Shown here: positions 39,933-48,776 of the stretch, piece after piece
Layout of the letters: every line of letters begins with the position of its first letter
Position numbering within the stretch: position 1 is the stretch's first letter
Assembly: GCF_002002705.1 (NCBI RefSeq)
Contig: NZ_MUNS01000020.1
Coordinates: forward strand, 62,001-126,000
Reading direction: 5' to 3'
DNA length: 64,000 nucleotides
DNA from: Polaromonas sp. C04
Lineage (GTDB): Bacteria > Pseudomonadota > Gammaproteobacteria > Burkholderiales > Burkholderiaceae_C
Program-made: the position numbers and the translations under genes
The notes under the pieces: generated by a model
The model's input: only the letters and a program-made list of their open reading frames with translations
Database searches by the model: none
What the model was told of the DNA's origin: nothing

Positions 39933-41198
39933 GTGAACTTTCATGGTTTGACGCGACATGTCTTGGTAGAGTTGGCTGAATCAGGCAGGACGGCCGGTCA
40001 AAGTAACCGGCAACAAGGGCGTTTACACGGAGTTCGCTTGAAAACAGGGTTTACGGACGAGGCCGGTGGAGATCTCACACAGCCCCCGGTCTTGACCAGC
40101 AGGAAGATTCGCTCGCTGCAGGGCAATGTGCCACGCCATATCGGCTGGATCGAGCCATGGATAGGCGGCTCGGTCGCGTGCGCCACCGCCCTGACGGCCC
40201 TGATCGGGCATGGACAGGCACCGATGTTGTGGCTGTTTGCGGCCCTCGCGGCCCTGCACGCCGGGTGGAGCTGGCGCAGGCCGGCGCGCCGGCAGACCGA
40301 GCTGCTGCTGCGCGCCGCCCTTTTGATGGCGCTGGGTTTCCTGACACTGATCCAGATCGAGACCCATCAAGAGCGCGCGGCCAATGTCAACTGGGTCGTC
40401 GTGCCGCTGATCCTCTATGCGATCCTGCTCAAGCCCCGCCTCGTCTGGGGCCTGCTGGGGTTCTGCCTCGGCCTTTACCTGCTGATCATTTACTGGTTCC
40501 ATCCCGTGGCCACGCCCGAGTTCCTGTTTCTGCGCGCAGGATTCGTCTTCATCTTTTCGGCCGCCGCCACCCACATGGGCGAAGTGATGCGCAGAACCGA
40601 CGAATTGCTGGAGGAGCGCCGGGTGGACACCAGCAGTGGCCTGCTCAACGAGTACGGTTTCATGGACCATGGCGCCGAACTTTGGCGTCATTGCCGCCAG
40701 AAGCGCGTTCCTGCCACGCTGGTATTCCTGGATGTTCCCGACCTGCTGAAGATCAGGGAGGTCTATCACGCTGGAGCCACCGGCATGGTGGAGGCCATTG
40801 TCCTGCAAGCGGTCGACGCACTGGATGTCGGCAAGCATGTGCTGGCGCGCCTGAGCATGTGGCGCTTTGCCCTCTTGATGCCCGGCACCACGCATGAGCA
40901 GGCACTGAAGCTGGTGGGGGAGAGGCTGGGCCACCCGCCCTTGATCAAGATCGATGAAGGCCCACTGGATGTGACCTTCCTGGTGGATGTGCGTGCAGTG
41001 GAAAACCGGCGCCAGGACATGGCGTTTGCAGACTTTTACAAGACCGAACTGGCCGTGCTCGATGCGCAGGTAGAGCGTGCGCGTGCGGTTGGATCCAACC
41101 CCGTGGCGTCGGAAAAATTCATCCCTGACCGGTCTGCCGGCAAGACGTCCGGGCAGGGCGCCGTGCCGCTGCCGGTGACGATTCCCATGGATTTTTGA
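39933..41198 (+). CDS. Membrane protein with degenerate GGDEF domain
   Basis: Inner-membrane protein of up to 421 residues. About six hydrophobic segments (roughly residues 75-205) are followed by a cytoplasmic domain with the outline of a GGDEF domain: a DTSSGLLNEYGF start, FLDVPDLLKI in place of the metal-binding strand, and LSMWRFALLMPG where an active enzyme has GGDEF. The signature is lost, so it probably senses or binds rather than makes cyclic di-GMP. The start is uncertain: GTG at 39933, or TTG at 40038, which has GGAG 5 nt upstream. Confidence 0.75.
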   Translation: MNFHGLTRHVLVELAESGRTAGQSNRQQGRLHGVRLKTGFTDEAGGDLTQPPVLTSRKIRSLQGNVPRHIGWIEPWIGGSVACATALTALIGHGQAPMLWLFAALAALHAGWSWRRPARRQTELLLRAALLMALGFLTLIQIETHQERAANVNWVVVPLILYAILLKPRLVWGLLGFCLGLYLLIIYWFHPVATPEFLFLRAGFVFIFSAAATHMGEVMRRTDELLEERRVDTSSGLLNEYGFMDHGAELWRHCRQKRVPATLVFLDVPDLLKIREVYHAGATGMVEAIVLQAVDALDVGKHVLARLSMWRFALLMPGTTHEQALKLVGERLGHPPLIKIDEGPLDVTFLVDVRAVENRRQDMAFADFYKTELAVLDAQVERARAVGSNPVASEKFIPDRSAGKTSGQGAVPLPVTIPMDF

Positions 41199-41214
41199 GC
41201 CCCGCGGGACTTGC

Positions 41215-41655
41215 TCACCAGTGGAGGTAGAACATGCCCTTGGCCAGCAGCACGATGGCGATCATGTGGAAAAAAACGCTCAGGTGAATGAAGCGCGAGC
41301 GCCTGGCATGCATCGTGCCGCGCTTGATCGAAACCATGGCCGTGATGAAGTGCCCCAGCACGCTGAGTGCGAGCACGATTTTCAAAGTCAGCAACAGGCT
41401 GAAACTGCTGTCCAGCGGATGCGCCAGCGCCGCCCGGTGCTGCCAGGCCATGCTGATGCCGGCGCCGTAAAGCACCAGCAGCACCCAGGGCATGAGGCGG
41501 CGCGCGCGGTTGCCGATGGCGCGCTCCACCTGGCGCATCACGTCCAGGGGCAGATGCTTGCGCACGCCCTCCAGGATCAGCACTTCGAAGAAAACCGTGC
41601 CCACGAAGATCAACGCCGCGAACAGATGCAGGGTCAGGAAAATGGGGTAGCTCAT
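41215..41655 (-). CDS. CopD-like four-helix membrane protein
   Basis: A 146-residue protein with four predicted membrane helices (MSYPIFLTLHLFAALIFVG at the start) and histidines at helix ends. It resembles the small CopD/DUF2269-type membrane proteins. It lies 26 bp after the truncated haemoglobin gene on the same strand, so they are probably one operon. A haem- or copper-related role is suggested by resemblance only. Confidence 0.7.
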   Translation of the reverse strand: MSYPIFLTLHLFAALIFVGTVFFEVLILEGVRKHLPLDVMRQVERAIGNRARRLMPWVLLVLYGAGISMAWQHRAALAHPLDSSFSLLLTLKIVLALSVLGHFITAMVSIKRGTMHARRSRFIHLSVFFHMIAIVLLAKGMFYLHW

Positions 41656-41681
41656 GGTGTCGTCTTTTGTGACAGCGCGGC

Positions 41682-42086
41682 TCAGCCCTGGGCCAGCCGC
41701 CCCGGCATCTGGTCGGGGTCGTGGCTCAGCTGGTAGCCGTACCAGAAGCTCTGGGCGATGCGCCGGGCCATCGCGTCGGCGCGCTCGCGCATGGCTTCGT
41801 TGCCCAGCGCCTGGGTGGTGTCGTGGAACAGCGCCAGCCAGCGCTGGAACAGGCCCGCGTTCAAGCCAGGCAGGGCAATGTGGGCGGGCATGGGCGCGCC
41901 CGAGAAGCGCATGGTGCCGCGCAAAATCGCGGACCAGAAGTCCACCAGCTTGGCCAGGTGCTGATCCCAGTCGGCAACGTGGCGATTGAAGATCGGGCCC
42001 AACAGATCGTCCTGGCGCACCTTGGCGTAGAACCCGTGGACCAGGCGAGTGACTTCTTCTTCGGTGCAGAGATCAGCCGTGACCAT
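41682..42086 (-). CDS. Group III truncated haemoglobin
   Basis: A 134-residue cytoplasmic globin with the short 2-on-2 fold: VHGFYAKVRQDDLLGPIFN, HLAKLVDFWSAILRGTMRFSGAPMPAH and FQRWLALFHDTTQAL. It keeps the histidine expected to bind haem (AHIALPG/LFHDTT region). Group III proteins are linked with handling NO, peroxide or redox cofactors. A possible NsrR-like palindrome lies 50 bp upstream. A nitric oxide reductase is encoded elsewhere in the window. Confidence 0.9.
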   Translation of the reverse strand: MVTADLCTEEEVTRLVHGFYAKVRQDDLLGPIFNRHVADWDQHLAKLVDFWSAILRGTMRFSGAPMPAHIALPGLNAGLFQRWLALFHDTTQALGNEAMRERADAMARRIAQSFWYGYQLSHDPDQMPGRLAQG

Positions 42087-42135
42087 GGAATCCTTTCATG
42101 CGTGTGGCGCCTAGGTTCAAGCGGCAGACAATTAT

Positions 42136-42158
42136 AAGATATATTAAAAATAAAGATT
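42136..42158. promoter_or_regulatory. Possible NsrR-type operator
   Basis: AAGATATATTA, one base, AAATAAAGATT: an 11-1-11 arrangement like NsrR sites (AAGATGYATTT inverted). The left arm matches 9 of 11 and the right arm 8 of 11. It is 50 bp upstream of the truncated haemoglobin start. Weak support; any AT-rich promoter could look similar. Confidence 0.3.
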
Positions 42159-42318
42159 ATGAGTTATCACCCCGGCGGCAAGGTCGGGCATCCGGGGTTT
42201 TTCAATCCCATGCCCGCCCAGGCGCCATCGCCGGGCGGGCGGCGCCAATACGTCAATCCAACTATGCTGCAGTCGCAAGGGCGGATCGGCGGGATCCACC
42301 ATCGAAAGGAGGCACAAA

Positions 42319-43089
42319 ATGATCTCGGCTTTTCCCTGGTTCTGGGTGATCATCCTTCTGCTGGTGCTGGCCTTTTTGTCGTCCTCGTTCCGGATTTTTC
42401 GCGAGTACGAGCGCGGTGTCATCTTCAACCTGGGGCGCTTCTGGAAGGTCAAGGGCCCCGGGCTGGTTCTCATCATCCCGGGGATCCAGCAGGTGGTGCG
42501 GGTGGACTTGCGCACGGTGGTGCTGGAAGTGCCGTCCCAGGACGTGATTTCGCGCGACAACGTCTCGGTCAAAGTCAACGCCGTGGTCTATCTGCGCGTG
42601 ACCGACGCGCAGAAGGCCGTGATCGAGGTGGTCGATTACCTCGACGCCACCAGCCAGCTGGCGCAGACCATGCTGCGCTCGGTGCTGGGCAAGCACCAGC
42701 TCGACGAGATGCTGGCCGAGCGCGAGACGCTGAACCTGGACATCCAGCAGGCGCTCGATGCGCAAACGGGCTCCTGGGGCATCAAGGTCTCGAATGTCGA
42801 GATCAAGCAGGTCGACCTGACCGAGTCCATGATCCGGGCCATTGCGCGGCAGGCCGAGGCCGAGCGCGAGCGGCGTGCCAAGGTCATTCATGCCGAGGGC
42901 GAGCTGCAGGCGTCCGAAAAACTGTTCCAGGCCGCGAAGGTGCTGGCGCAGGAGCCGCAGGCCATCTTGCTGCGCTACCTGGAGACGCTGACCGTGATCG
43001 GCGCGGACAAGAACACGACGGTCGTGTTCCCGTTGCCCATGGACCTGGTCGCGCCGCTGCTCAAGAAAATCGCGCCATCGGGGGACTGA
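42319..43089 (+). CDS. Stomatin-like SPFH-domain protein (slipin)
   Basis: A 256-residue membrane-anchored protein: one N-terminal hydrophobic segment (about 5-22), then an SPFH domain (FREYERGVIFNLGRFWKVKGPGL; VSVKVNAVVYLRV) and a coiled C-terminal region (IARQAEAERERRAKVIHAEGE). Slipins scaffold membrane protein quality control, usually with an NfeD partner, which is not encoded next to it. AAAGGAGG upstream of the ATG is an excellent ribosome site. The histidine kinase gene follows after 66 bp. Confidence 0.93.
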   Translation: MISAFPWFWVIILLLVLAFLSSSFRIFREYERGVIFNLGRFWKVKGPGLVLIIPGIQQVVRVDLRTVVLEVPSQDVISRDNVSVKVNAVVYLRVTDAQKAVIEVVDYLDATSQLAQTMLRSVLGKHQLDEMLAERETLNLDIQQALDAQTGSWGIKVSNVEIKQVDLTESMIRAIARQAEAERERRAKVIHAEGELQASEKLFQAAKVLAQEPQAILLRYLETLTVIGADKNTTVVFPLPMDLVAPLLKKIAPSGD

Positions 43090-43155
43090 CGTGCCGCCCC
43101 ATCTGGCTGCTGGTGCGGCGGGCTTGCGCCGCTGGGGGCGCGATAGACTGCGGGC

Positions 43156-44553
43156 ATGAAGCCCGAAACGCCGACGCCTGCCTGTCCCTCTTCCGAATCC
43201 GACTGGATCGACGCCGAGCTCATTCGCAACCTCATGCGCACGGCGCCGGGCACGCAGATCACGGCAGCCCTGATCATTCCGGTGATGTTTGCCGTGTTGC
43301 AAGAAAGTGCAGTGCCCATGGCCGGCTTGGGTCTGTGGACGCTGGCCATGTTGATGTTTTCGGTGCTGCGGTTCTGGGTCATGCGCCACTACACCCTGCA
43401 CGTGGCGCATGCCGGCACCGACGCCCAACTGAAGTTCATGGCGCGCTATGGCTGGACCTGGCCCCTGGGCGCCTGCATGTGGGCCTCGGTGGGGCTGCTG
43501 TTTTTCGACAAGACGCCGCTGGCGACCCAGTTTCTGGGTTGGCTGATCATTGTCGGGATCGGAACCTTCGCGGTCACCAGTCTGTCGAACTCGATCAAGA
43601 CGCTGCGCTCCTATGTGAGCGCCCTGGTACTGACCTGCGCGGGCGTCATTTTGTGGCGCATCGCGGTGGATCTGCGCTTCGAGGCGGCTGCCTTTTACTA
43701 TTGGCTTTTGCTTCTGGTCGGAATTCACTGGCTGCTGCTGCTGCGGGCCGGTCAGGGCCTGTACGAGACGCATCGCAGCTACGTCGAGCTGCAGTACCGC
43801 AACGGCCAGTTGATCGATTCCTTGACCCAGCAAACCCAGGCCGCGCTGGAAGCGGTGGCGATTAAAAACCGGTTTCTGGCGAACGCCGCGCACGACATCC
43901 GCCAGCCCGTGCATGCGCTGGGACTCTACGCGGACTGGCTCAATAACGAGCCCGAACTCGTGGCCGAAATCGCGCCCCGGATCGTCGAGTCCACCAAGGC
44001 GGTGAATGCCCTGTTCGACTCCCTGTTCGACCTGGCAAAACTGGATTCGGGCAAAACCCGCCTTCATGTCGAAGCCGTGGATGTAGTCCTGCTGCTCAAG
44101 GAGATGGAGTTGCAGTACCGTCCGCTGGCACAAACCCGGGGGTTGGCGTTGCGGGTGAGCAGCGTGCCGGGGCTGGCACTGGTGCAGTCGGACCGGATTT
44201 TGCTGCGGCGAATTGTCGGCAACCTGCTGGGCAATGCCCTGAAATACACCGAGAGCGGCGGCGTGCTGGTGGCGGCGCGGCGCGCGGGGCAAGGCGTACG
44301 CATTGAAGTGTGGGACACGGGCATCGGCATTGAGAGCCAGTACCACGCAGAAGTTTTCCGCGAGTTCTACAAGGTACCGAATCACCCGGGCACCGACGAT
44401 GGCTTTGGCCTGGGGCTGGCGATTGTGGCGCGTCTGGCGCAGCGGCTCGGCCACAGCCTGTCCATGAACTCGCAACCCGGGCGCGGCAGCGTGTTCAAGC
44501 TGACCCTGCAGGGCCCGGATGCCGCCCTGGCTCAGCCGTTCAACATGCCGTGA
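43156..44553 (+). CDS. Membrane sensor histidine kinase
   Basis: A 465-residue two-component sensor. Six or so membrane helices (about residues 35-195) form the input part. A HisKA segment with His246 in NAAHDIRQPVHAL is followed by an ATPase domain: N box NLLGNALKY, G1 DTGIGI and G2 GFGLGL. The phospho-acceptor environment HDIRQP is typical of kinases paired with LuxR-type regulators. The last 22 bp overlap, on the opposite strand, the end of the response regulator gene that is its likely partner. Confidence 0.9.
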   Translation: MKPETPTPACPSSESDWIDAELIRNLMRTAPGTQITAALIIPVMFAVLQESAVPMAGLGLWTLAMLMFSVLRFWVMRHYTLHVAHAGTDAQLKFMARYGWTWPLGACMWASVGLLFFDKTPLATQFLGWLIIVGIGTFAVTSLSNSIKTLRSYVSALVLTCAGVILWRIAVDLRFEAAAFYYWLLLLVGIHWLLLLRAGQGLYETHRSYVELQYRNGQLIDSLTQQTQAALEAVAIKNRFLANAAHDIRQPVHALGLYADWLNNEPELVAEIAPRIVESTKAVNALFDSLFDLAKLDSGKTRLHVEAVDVVLLLKEMELQYRPLAQTRGLALRVSSVPGLALVQSDRILLRRIVGNLLGNALKYTESGGVLVAARRAGQGVRIEVWDTGIGIESQYHAEVFREFYKVPNHPGTDDGFGLGLAIVARLAQRLGHSLSMNSQPGRGSVFKLTLQGPDAALAQPFNMP

Positions 44554-45125
44554 GTACGCGCGAAATGCACGGCCTGCGTGCGGCTTTTGACGCCCAGGCG
44601 CCGGAACAGCCGCCACAGGTGCACCTTGACCGTGTGTTCGCTGATGCCCAGCTCGTCCGCGATCTCACGGTTGCTCAGGCCCCGGTCCAGCATGATGATC
44701 AACTGTTTTTGCCGTCTGGAGAGCTTGTTGTCCGTCGTGCCGGAGTCTTCGAAGGTGCTGTCCGGCGTCAGCAGGGCATGCAGCGCGGAGCCAATCTCGT
44801 TGGCCCCTGATGACTTTTCGATGTAGACGTCGGCGCCGGCTTCGATGCACTGATCTTCGAATTCATCGGCCGGGGAGGCCGACAGCACCGCCAGCGCCGC
44901 CGCCGGGTAGCGTTTTTTGAGCTCGATGATGCCCGACATGCCGATGGTGTCCGGCAGCTTGAGGTCGAGACAGAAAAGTTCGGGCGCGCCATGCTGGCGG
45001 ATCGCCTCTTCCACACCGCCGAGGCGGTTGAGCTCGACCACATTGGCGCCCGCGCGGTACCGGCGCAGCAGCATCACGACTGCTTCGCGCATCAGGGGGT
45101 GGTCATCGATGACGTACAGGCTCAT
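44532..45125 (-). CDS. LuxR-family response regulator
   Basis: A 197-residue NarL-type regulator. The receiver domain has acidic residues in VIDDHP and the phosphorylation site Asp54 in FCLDLKLPD. The C-terminal LuxR helix-turn-helix is LSRRQKQLIIMLDRGLSNREIADELGISEHTVKVH. It is convergent with the kinase gene, sharing 22 bp at the 3' ends. Target genes are not visible from sequence. Confidence 0.92.
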   Translation of the reverse strand: MSLYVIDDHPLMREAVVMLLRRYRAGANVVELNRLGGVEEAIRQHGAPELFCLDLKLPDTIGMSGIIELKKRYPAAALAVLSASPADEFEDQCIEAGADVYIEKSSGANEIGSALHALLTPDSTFEDSGTTDNKLSRRQKQLIIMLDRGLSNREIADELGISEHTVKVHLWRLFRRLGVKSRTQAVHFARTHGMLNG

Positions 45126-45177
45126 GGGAGGAACTCTCTGGAACGTTGCAACTATTTAACTCTAAAGGATACCTGTT

Positions 45178-46479
45178 TCAGGCCGGGGCCTCGGCCAGCT
45201 GCTGCAACGCTGCCACGATGTCAACGGGGGAGACGCCTTCTGCGGCCTGCAGTCCCGCATTGGCATCGGCCAGCGCCGCGCTGCCCTGCTGGCGCAGTTG
45301 TGCAATGGCCTGCGCCGCCTCTTTGGGCGAGTCGAAACCGGCGCTTTGCAGCAGCAGGCGGCCACGCGCATCCACCAGCTTGAAATAAAAGCGCCCGTCG
45401 CGCTCGCGGTATTGCTTGAAGGCCGGCAAGGCCGATTTGGCGGTTTTTGCCACTACGGCGCCAGCCTGCGTGCGCAGGTCGCGCAGTCCCACCGCCTCGC
45501 GCAACCGCGCCATGGCCGGCCCGGAGAGTTTGCGCGCCTTGGCGGCACCGGCATGCAGGATGTCCTCGATCCGGTCCGGGTGATCGATCAGCGACTGGTA
45601 GGCCTCGCGCATCGGGGCAATTTCCCGGTCGATGCGCTCGAACAGCAGCTGCTTGGCATCGCCCCAGGCGATGCCGTCGGCGTAGGCCTGGCGCAGCGCG
45701 GCGGTTTCCGTGGGGCTGGCAAAGGCCTGGTAAATCTGGAACAGCGCCGAGCCTTCCGTGTCCTTGGGCTGGCCCGGTGTGCGCGAGTCGGTCAGCACGC
45801 CGGCAATCAGTTTGCGCAGCTGCTCGCGCGGCGCAAACAGCGCAATGGTGTTGTCGTAGCTCTTGCTCATCTTGCGGCCATCGAGCCCCGGCAGCGTCGC
45901 CACCGACTCCTCGATGGCGGCCTCGGGCAGCACGAAATGCTCGCCATACAGGTGGTTGAAGCTCGCGGCCATGTCGCGCGCCATCTCGATGTGCTGGATC
46001 TGGTCGCGCCCCACCGGCACTTTGTGTGCATTGAACATCAGGATGTCGGCCCCCATCAGCACGGGGTACATGAACAGGCCGGCGGTCACGCCGTCGTCGG
46101 CATCGCGCCCGCCGGCCGCGTTGTGGTCGACCGCGGCCTTGTAGGCATGCGCCCGGTTCAGCAGGCCCTTGCCGGTCACGCAGGTCAGCAGCCAGGTCAG
46201 TTCGGGGATTTCCGGAATATCGGACTGGCGATAGAAGGTGACGCGCTCGGGGTCCAGTCCCGCGGCCAGCCAGGAGGCGGCGATCTCCAGCGTGGAGCGC
46301 TGCACCCGCGCCGGCTCGCCGACCTTGATCAGCGCGTGGTAGTCGGCCAGAAAATAAAAGCTCTCGGTGCCAGCGGCCAGGCTGGCCTGGACCGCGGGGC
46401 GAATGGCGCCCACGTAGTTGCCCAGGTGCGGGGTACCCGAGGTGGTGATGCCGGTCAGAACGCGAAGGGGCTGGATCAT
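45178..46479 (-). CDS. trpS: Tryptophanyl-tRNA synthetase with C-terminal DUF1508-like extension
   Basis: Class I synthetase. The HIGH-equivalent TSGTPHLGNYVG is near residue 13 and KMSKS is in DGRKMSKSYDN near residue 198. It has 433 residues against about 335 for the ordinary enzyme. The extra C-terminal part contains YFKLVDARGRLLLQSAGFDSPKEAAQAIAQL, a pattern much like the DUF1508/YegP fold (FxLxxxNGxxLxxSxGYxSxxxAxxxI). That extension may bind RNA or simply be a stabiliser. The gene is last in a leftward operon after the M50 protease. Confidence 0.95.
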   Translation of the reverse strand: MIQPLRVLTGITTSGTPHLGNYVGAIRPAVQASLAAGTESFYFLADYHALIKVGEPARVQRSTLEIAASWLAAGLDPERVTFYRQSDIPEIPELTWLLTCVTGKGLLNRAHAYKAAVDHNAAGGRDADDGVTAGLFMYPVLMGADILMFNAHKVPVGRDQIQHIEMARDMAASFNHLYGEHFVLPEAAIEESVATLPGLDGRKMSKSYDNTIALFAPREQLRKLIAGVLTDSRTPGQPKDTEGSALFQIYQAFASPTETAALRQAYADGIAWGDAKQLLFERIDREIAPMREAYQSLIDHPDRIEDILHAGAAKARKLSGPAMARLREAVGLRDLRTQAGAVVAKTAKSALPAFKQYRERDGRFYFKLVDARGRLLLQSAGFDSPKEAAQAIAQLRQQGSAALADANAGLQAAEGVSPVDIVAALQQLAEAPA

Positions 46480-46500
46480 GAGGAGAGAGGTCGTGTCGGG

Positions 46501-47172
46501 TTAACGGACCAGGGCCGCCAGCGGCGACAGCACGAGGTCGATCAGGTCGTAGGTCAGGCCCATCAGGGGCAGCAGCCAGTAAGTGCTGACCACGCCGGCC
46601 AGCACCAGCGCCATGACGATGAAAAATCCCCAGGGCTCGATACGCGACACCAGCACTGCCTGCCGGTGTGGCAGCAGCCCCACCAGGACGCGGCCGCCGT
46701 CCAGCGGCGGCAGCGGGAACAGGTTGAAGACAAACATCACCACATTGACCAGAATGCCGCCCTGGCACATCTTCAGAAAAAACGGCTCCGTCACGCCCGC
46801 GCCGAGCAGCAGGTAAAAAACGATGCCCCACAAGAGCGCCTGCAGCAGGTTCACCGCAGGACCTGCCAGCGCCACCCAGACCATGTCGCGCTTGGGATTG
46901 CGCAGCGCGCCGAAGTTCACCGGCACCGGCTTGGCGTAGCCGAACAGAAAGGCGCCGGAGGTGGCGAAGTACAGCAGCAGCGGGATCAGGATCGTGCCCA
47001 TCAGGTCGACGTGTTTGATGGGGTTGAGCGTCACGCGGCCCAGCGCCCAGGCCGTGTTGTCGCCGAAATGGCGCGCGGCGTAGCCATGCGCGGCCTCGTG
47101 CACGGTGATGGCGAACAGCACTGGCAGCGCGTACAGGGCAATCGTCTGGATGAGGCCGGAGTAGTTGTTCAC
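46501..47172 (-). CDS. Site-2 protease family (M50) membrane metalloprotease
   Basis: A 223-residue membrane protease. The zinc-binding HEAAH lies near residue 25 (TVHEAAHGYAARHFGD). The third ligand region is NLFPLPPLDGGRVL, and there are about six hydrophobic segments. There is no PDZ domain, unlike RseP. It lies between yciO-like and trpS genes, an arrangement common in Betaproteobacteria. Substrate unknown. Confidence 0.92.
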   Translation of the reverse strand: MNNYSGLIQTIALYALPVLFAITVHEAAHGYAARHFGDNTAWALGRVTLNPIKHVDLMGTILIPLLLYFATSGAFLFGYAKPVPVNFGALRNPKRDMVWVALAGPAVNLLQALLWGIVFYLLLGAGVTEPFFLKMCQGGILVNVVMFVFNLFPLPPLDGGRVLVGLLPHRQAVLVSRIEPWGFFIVMALVLAGVVSTYWLLPLMGLTYDLIDLVLSPLAALVR

Positions 47173-47184
47173 GGCGTGATTGTC

Positions 47185-47844
47185 TCAGAGCGCGCCGGCC
47201 AGATCGGCCGACAAGCCGAGCCGGGCCGGATCGCCGCCGCCCAGGCGCACCAGCACCGGCTCGCCGCCCGTGCCCATGCCCGTCAGGTCGATCACGGTGG
47301 TGGGGCGCGAGGCGCAGGCGCCGGCGTCGATCACGCCCGCAATCTCGCGCTCGAAGCGGCTGCGGATGACCTGTGCGTCGTTGAGCGGCTCGGTCTCCCC
47401 GGGTGCTATTAAAGTCGTAGCTAGCAACGGGCCACTGTGAAGGGCGAGAAGCTCCCGCAGCACCTTGTGCGTGGTCACGCGCAGGCCGATCGTCTTGCGC
47501 TGCGGGTGGCTCAGGCGGCGCGGCACCTCCTTGCTGGCTTCCAGGATGAAGGTGTAGGCGCCCGGCGTGGCCAGTTTGAGCAAGCGGAACTGCTTGTTGT
47601 CGACCCGGGCGTAGGTGGCCAGCTCGCTCAGGTCGCGGCACATCAGGGTCAGGTGGTGCTTGTCGTCCACGCCGCGGATGCGCCGCAGGTGATCCGCCGC
47701 CGTCTTGTCATCGAGGTGGCACACCAGCGCGTAGCTGGAGTCGGTCGGCACCGCCACGATGCCGCCGCGCTCGAGCAGCGCCGCCGCCTGCTTGAGCAGG
47801 CGCACCTGCGGGTTGACGGGGTGAACTTCGAAGTATTGGGCCAT
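47185..47844 (-). CDS. YciO/Sua5/YrdC-family protein
   Basis: A 219-residue protein of the family that includes threonylcarbamoyl-AMP synthases for tRNA t6A. It has the nucleotide-binding pattern: VAVPTDSSYAL, KHHLTLMCRDLSELATYA and RLSHPQRKTIGLRV. Because position-specific residues favour the shorter YciO branch, I call it YciO-like; TsaC activity is not certain. The stretch LLATTLIAPG is encoded across a copy of repeat A (47405-47460). Confidence 0.88.
   Translation of the reverse strand: MAQYFEVHPVNPQVRLLKQAAALLERGGIVAVPTDSSYALVCHLDDKTAADHLRRIRGVDDKHHLTLMCRDLSELATYARVDNKQFRLLKLATPGAYTFILEASKEVPRRLSHPQRKTIGLRVTTHKVLRELLALHSGPLLATTLIAPGETEPLNDAQVIRSRFEREIAGVIDAGACASRPTTVIDLTGMGTGGEPVLVRLGGGDPARLGLSADLAGAL
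47405..47460 (+). repeat. Double-palindrome repeat A, copy inside yciO-like gene
   Basis: Begins GCTATTAAAGTCGTAGC; AGGGC stands at 47441-47445, offset 37. Antisense to the gene and read through in frame. Confidence 0.75.
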
Positions 47845-47870
47845 GGTGCAGTCAATGTCAGGGCAAAAGC

Positions 47871-48776
47871 TCAGGATTCCACAGGCCGGATATTAATGGG
47901 ATCGTGCGCGCGGCCTTCCAGCCGTGTCAGCCAGGCCCCGGCCGCGCCGCACAGCACGATCATCGCGATGCCCATTACCGACCACTGGTCGGGCACATGC
48001 GAGAACACCAGCCAGCCGCACAGCATGGCAAAGCCGATCTGGACGTACAAAAAAGGCGTCAGCGTGGCCGCGGGCGCGCGCATATAGGCCAGGATCAGCA
48101 GGAAATGGCCGACCGTGCCGAGCAGCCCCATCAGCGCCAGCCAGCCCCACAGGCTCCACGATGCCAGCGGGGTCCAGACGAACGGCAGCGCCAGCGAGGC
48201 CAGCAGCGTGCCGACCCAGCCGGTGTAGAAATGCATGGTGACCGGGTCTTCGGTGCGGGCGAGCCGGCTGGTCAGCACCTGGAACCACGCATTGCTGACG
48301 ACCAGGCCCAGCGGCAGCAGCAAGGTCCAGCCAAAGGCCTGCCCGCCCGGGCGCACGATCACCAGCGTGCCGGCAAAACCGCCCGCCACCAGCAGCCAGC
48401 GCAGCGGCGACACCCGCTCGCGCAGCACACGGGCCGCCAGCAGCGTGATGACCAGCGGCGTGATCATGACCAGGGCAGTGAACTCGCCCACCGGCATGTA
48501 CTTCACGCTGTAAAACGCGAACAGGCTGGTTGCCAGCAGCAGCACGCCGCGCAGAAACTGGAATTTGGGGTGTGCGGTACGCAGCAGCGCCAGCCCGCGT
48601 GTGGGCAGCACCACGACCGTGGTGGCCAGCGCCTGGAACAGGTAGCGCAGCCACATGGCCATGAGCGCCGGCACGCTGAAGCTGATGTATTTGGTGGTGG
48701 TGTCCAGCATGGCAAAGCCGGCCGCGGCGGCCACGACCAGCCAGATGCCCGCCTGGGCGCTCGGCTGGCGGCTCAC
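47871..48776 (-). CDS. EamA/DMT-family transporter
   Basis: A 301-residue inner-membrane protein with ten predicted helices in two EamA repeats, drug/metabolite transporter type. Substrate unknown. The GTG at 48774-48776 is chosen because it overlaps the preceding stop as GTGA; a GTG 27 bp upstream is possible. It lies inside a conserved PHP-yciO-M50-trpS operon and may be an insertion into it. Confidence 0.85.
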   Translation of the reverse strand: MSRQPSAQAGIWLVVAAAAGFAMLDTTTKYISFSVPALMAMWLRYLFQALATTVVVLPTRGLALLRTAHPKFQFLRGVLLLATSLFAFYSVKYMPVGEFTALVMITPLVITLLAARVLRERVSPLRWLLVAGGFAGTLVIVRPGGQAFGWTLLLPLGLVVSNAWFQVLTSRLARTEDPVTMHFYTGWVGTLLASLALPFVWTPLASWSLWGWLALMGLLGTVGHFLLILAYMRAPAATLTPFLYVQIGFAMLCGWLVFSHVPDQWSVMGIAMIVLCGAAGAWLTRLEGRAHDPINIRPVES

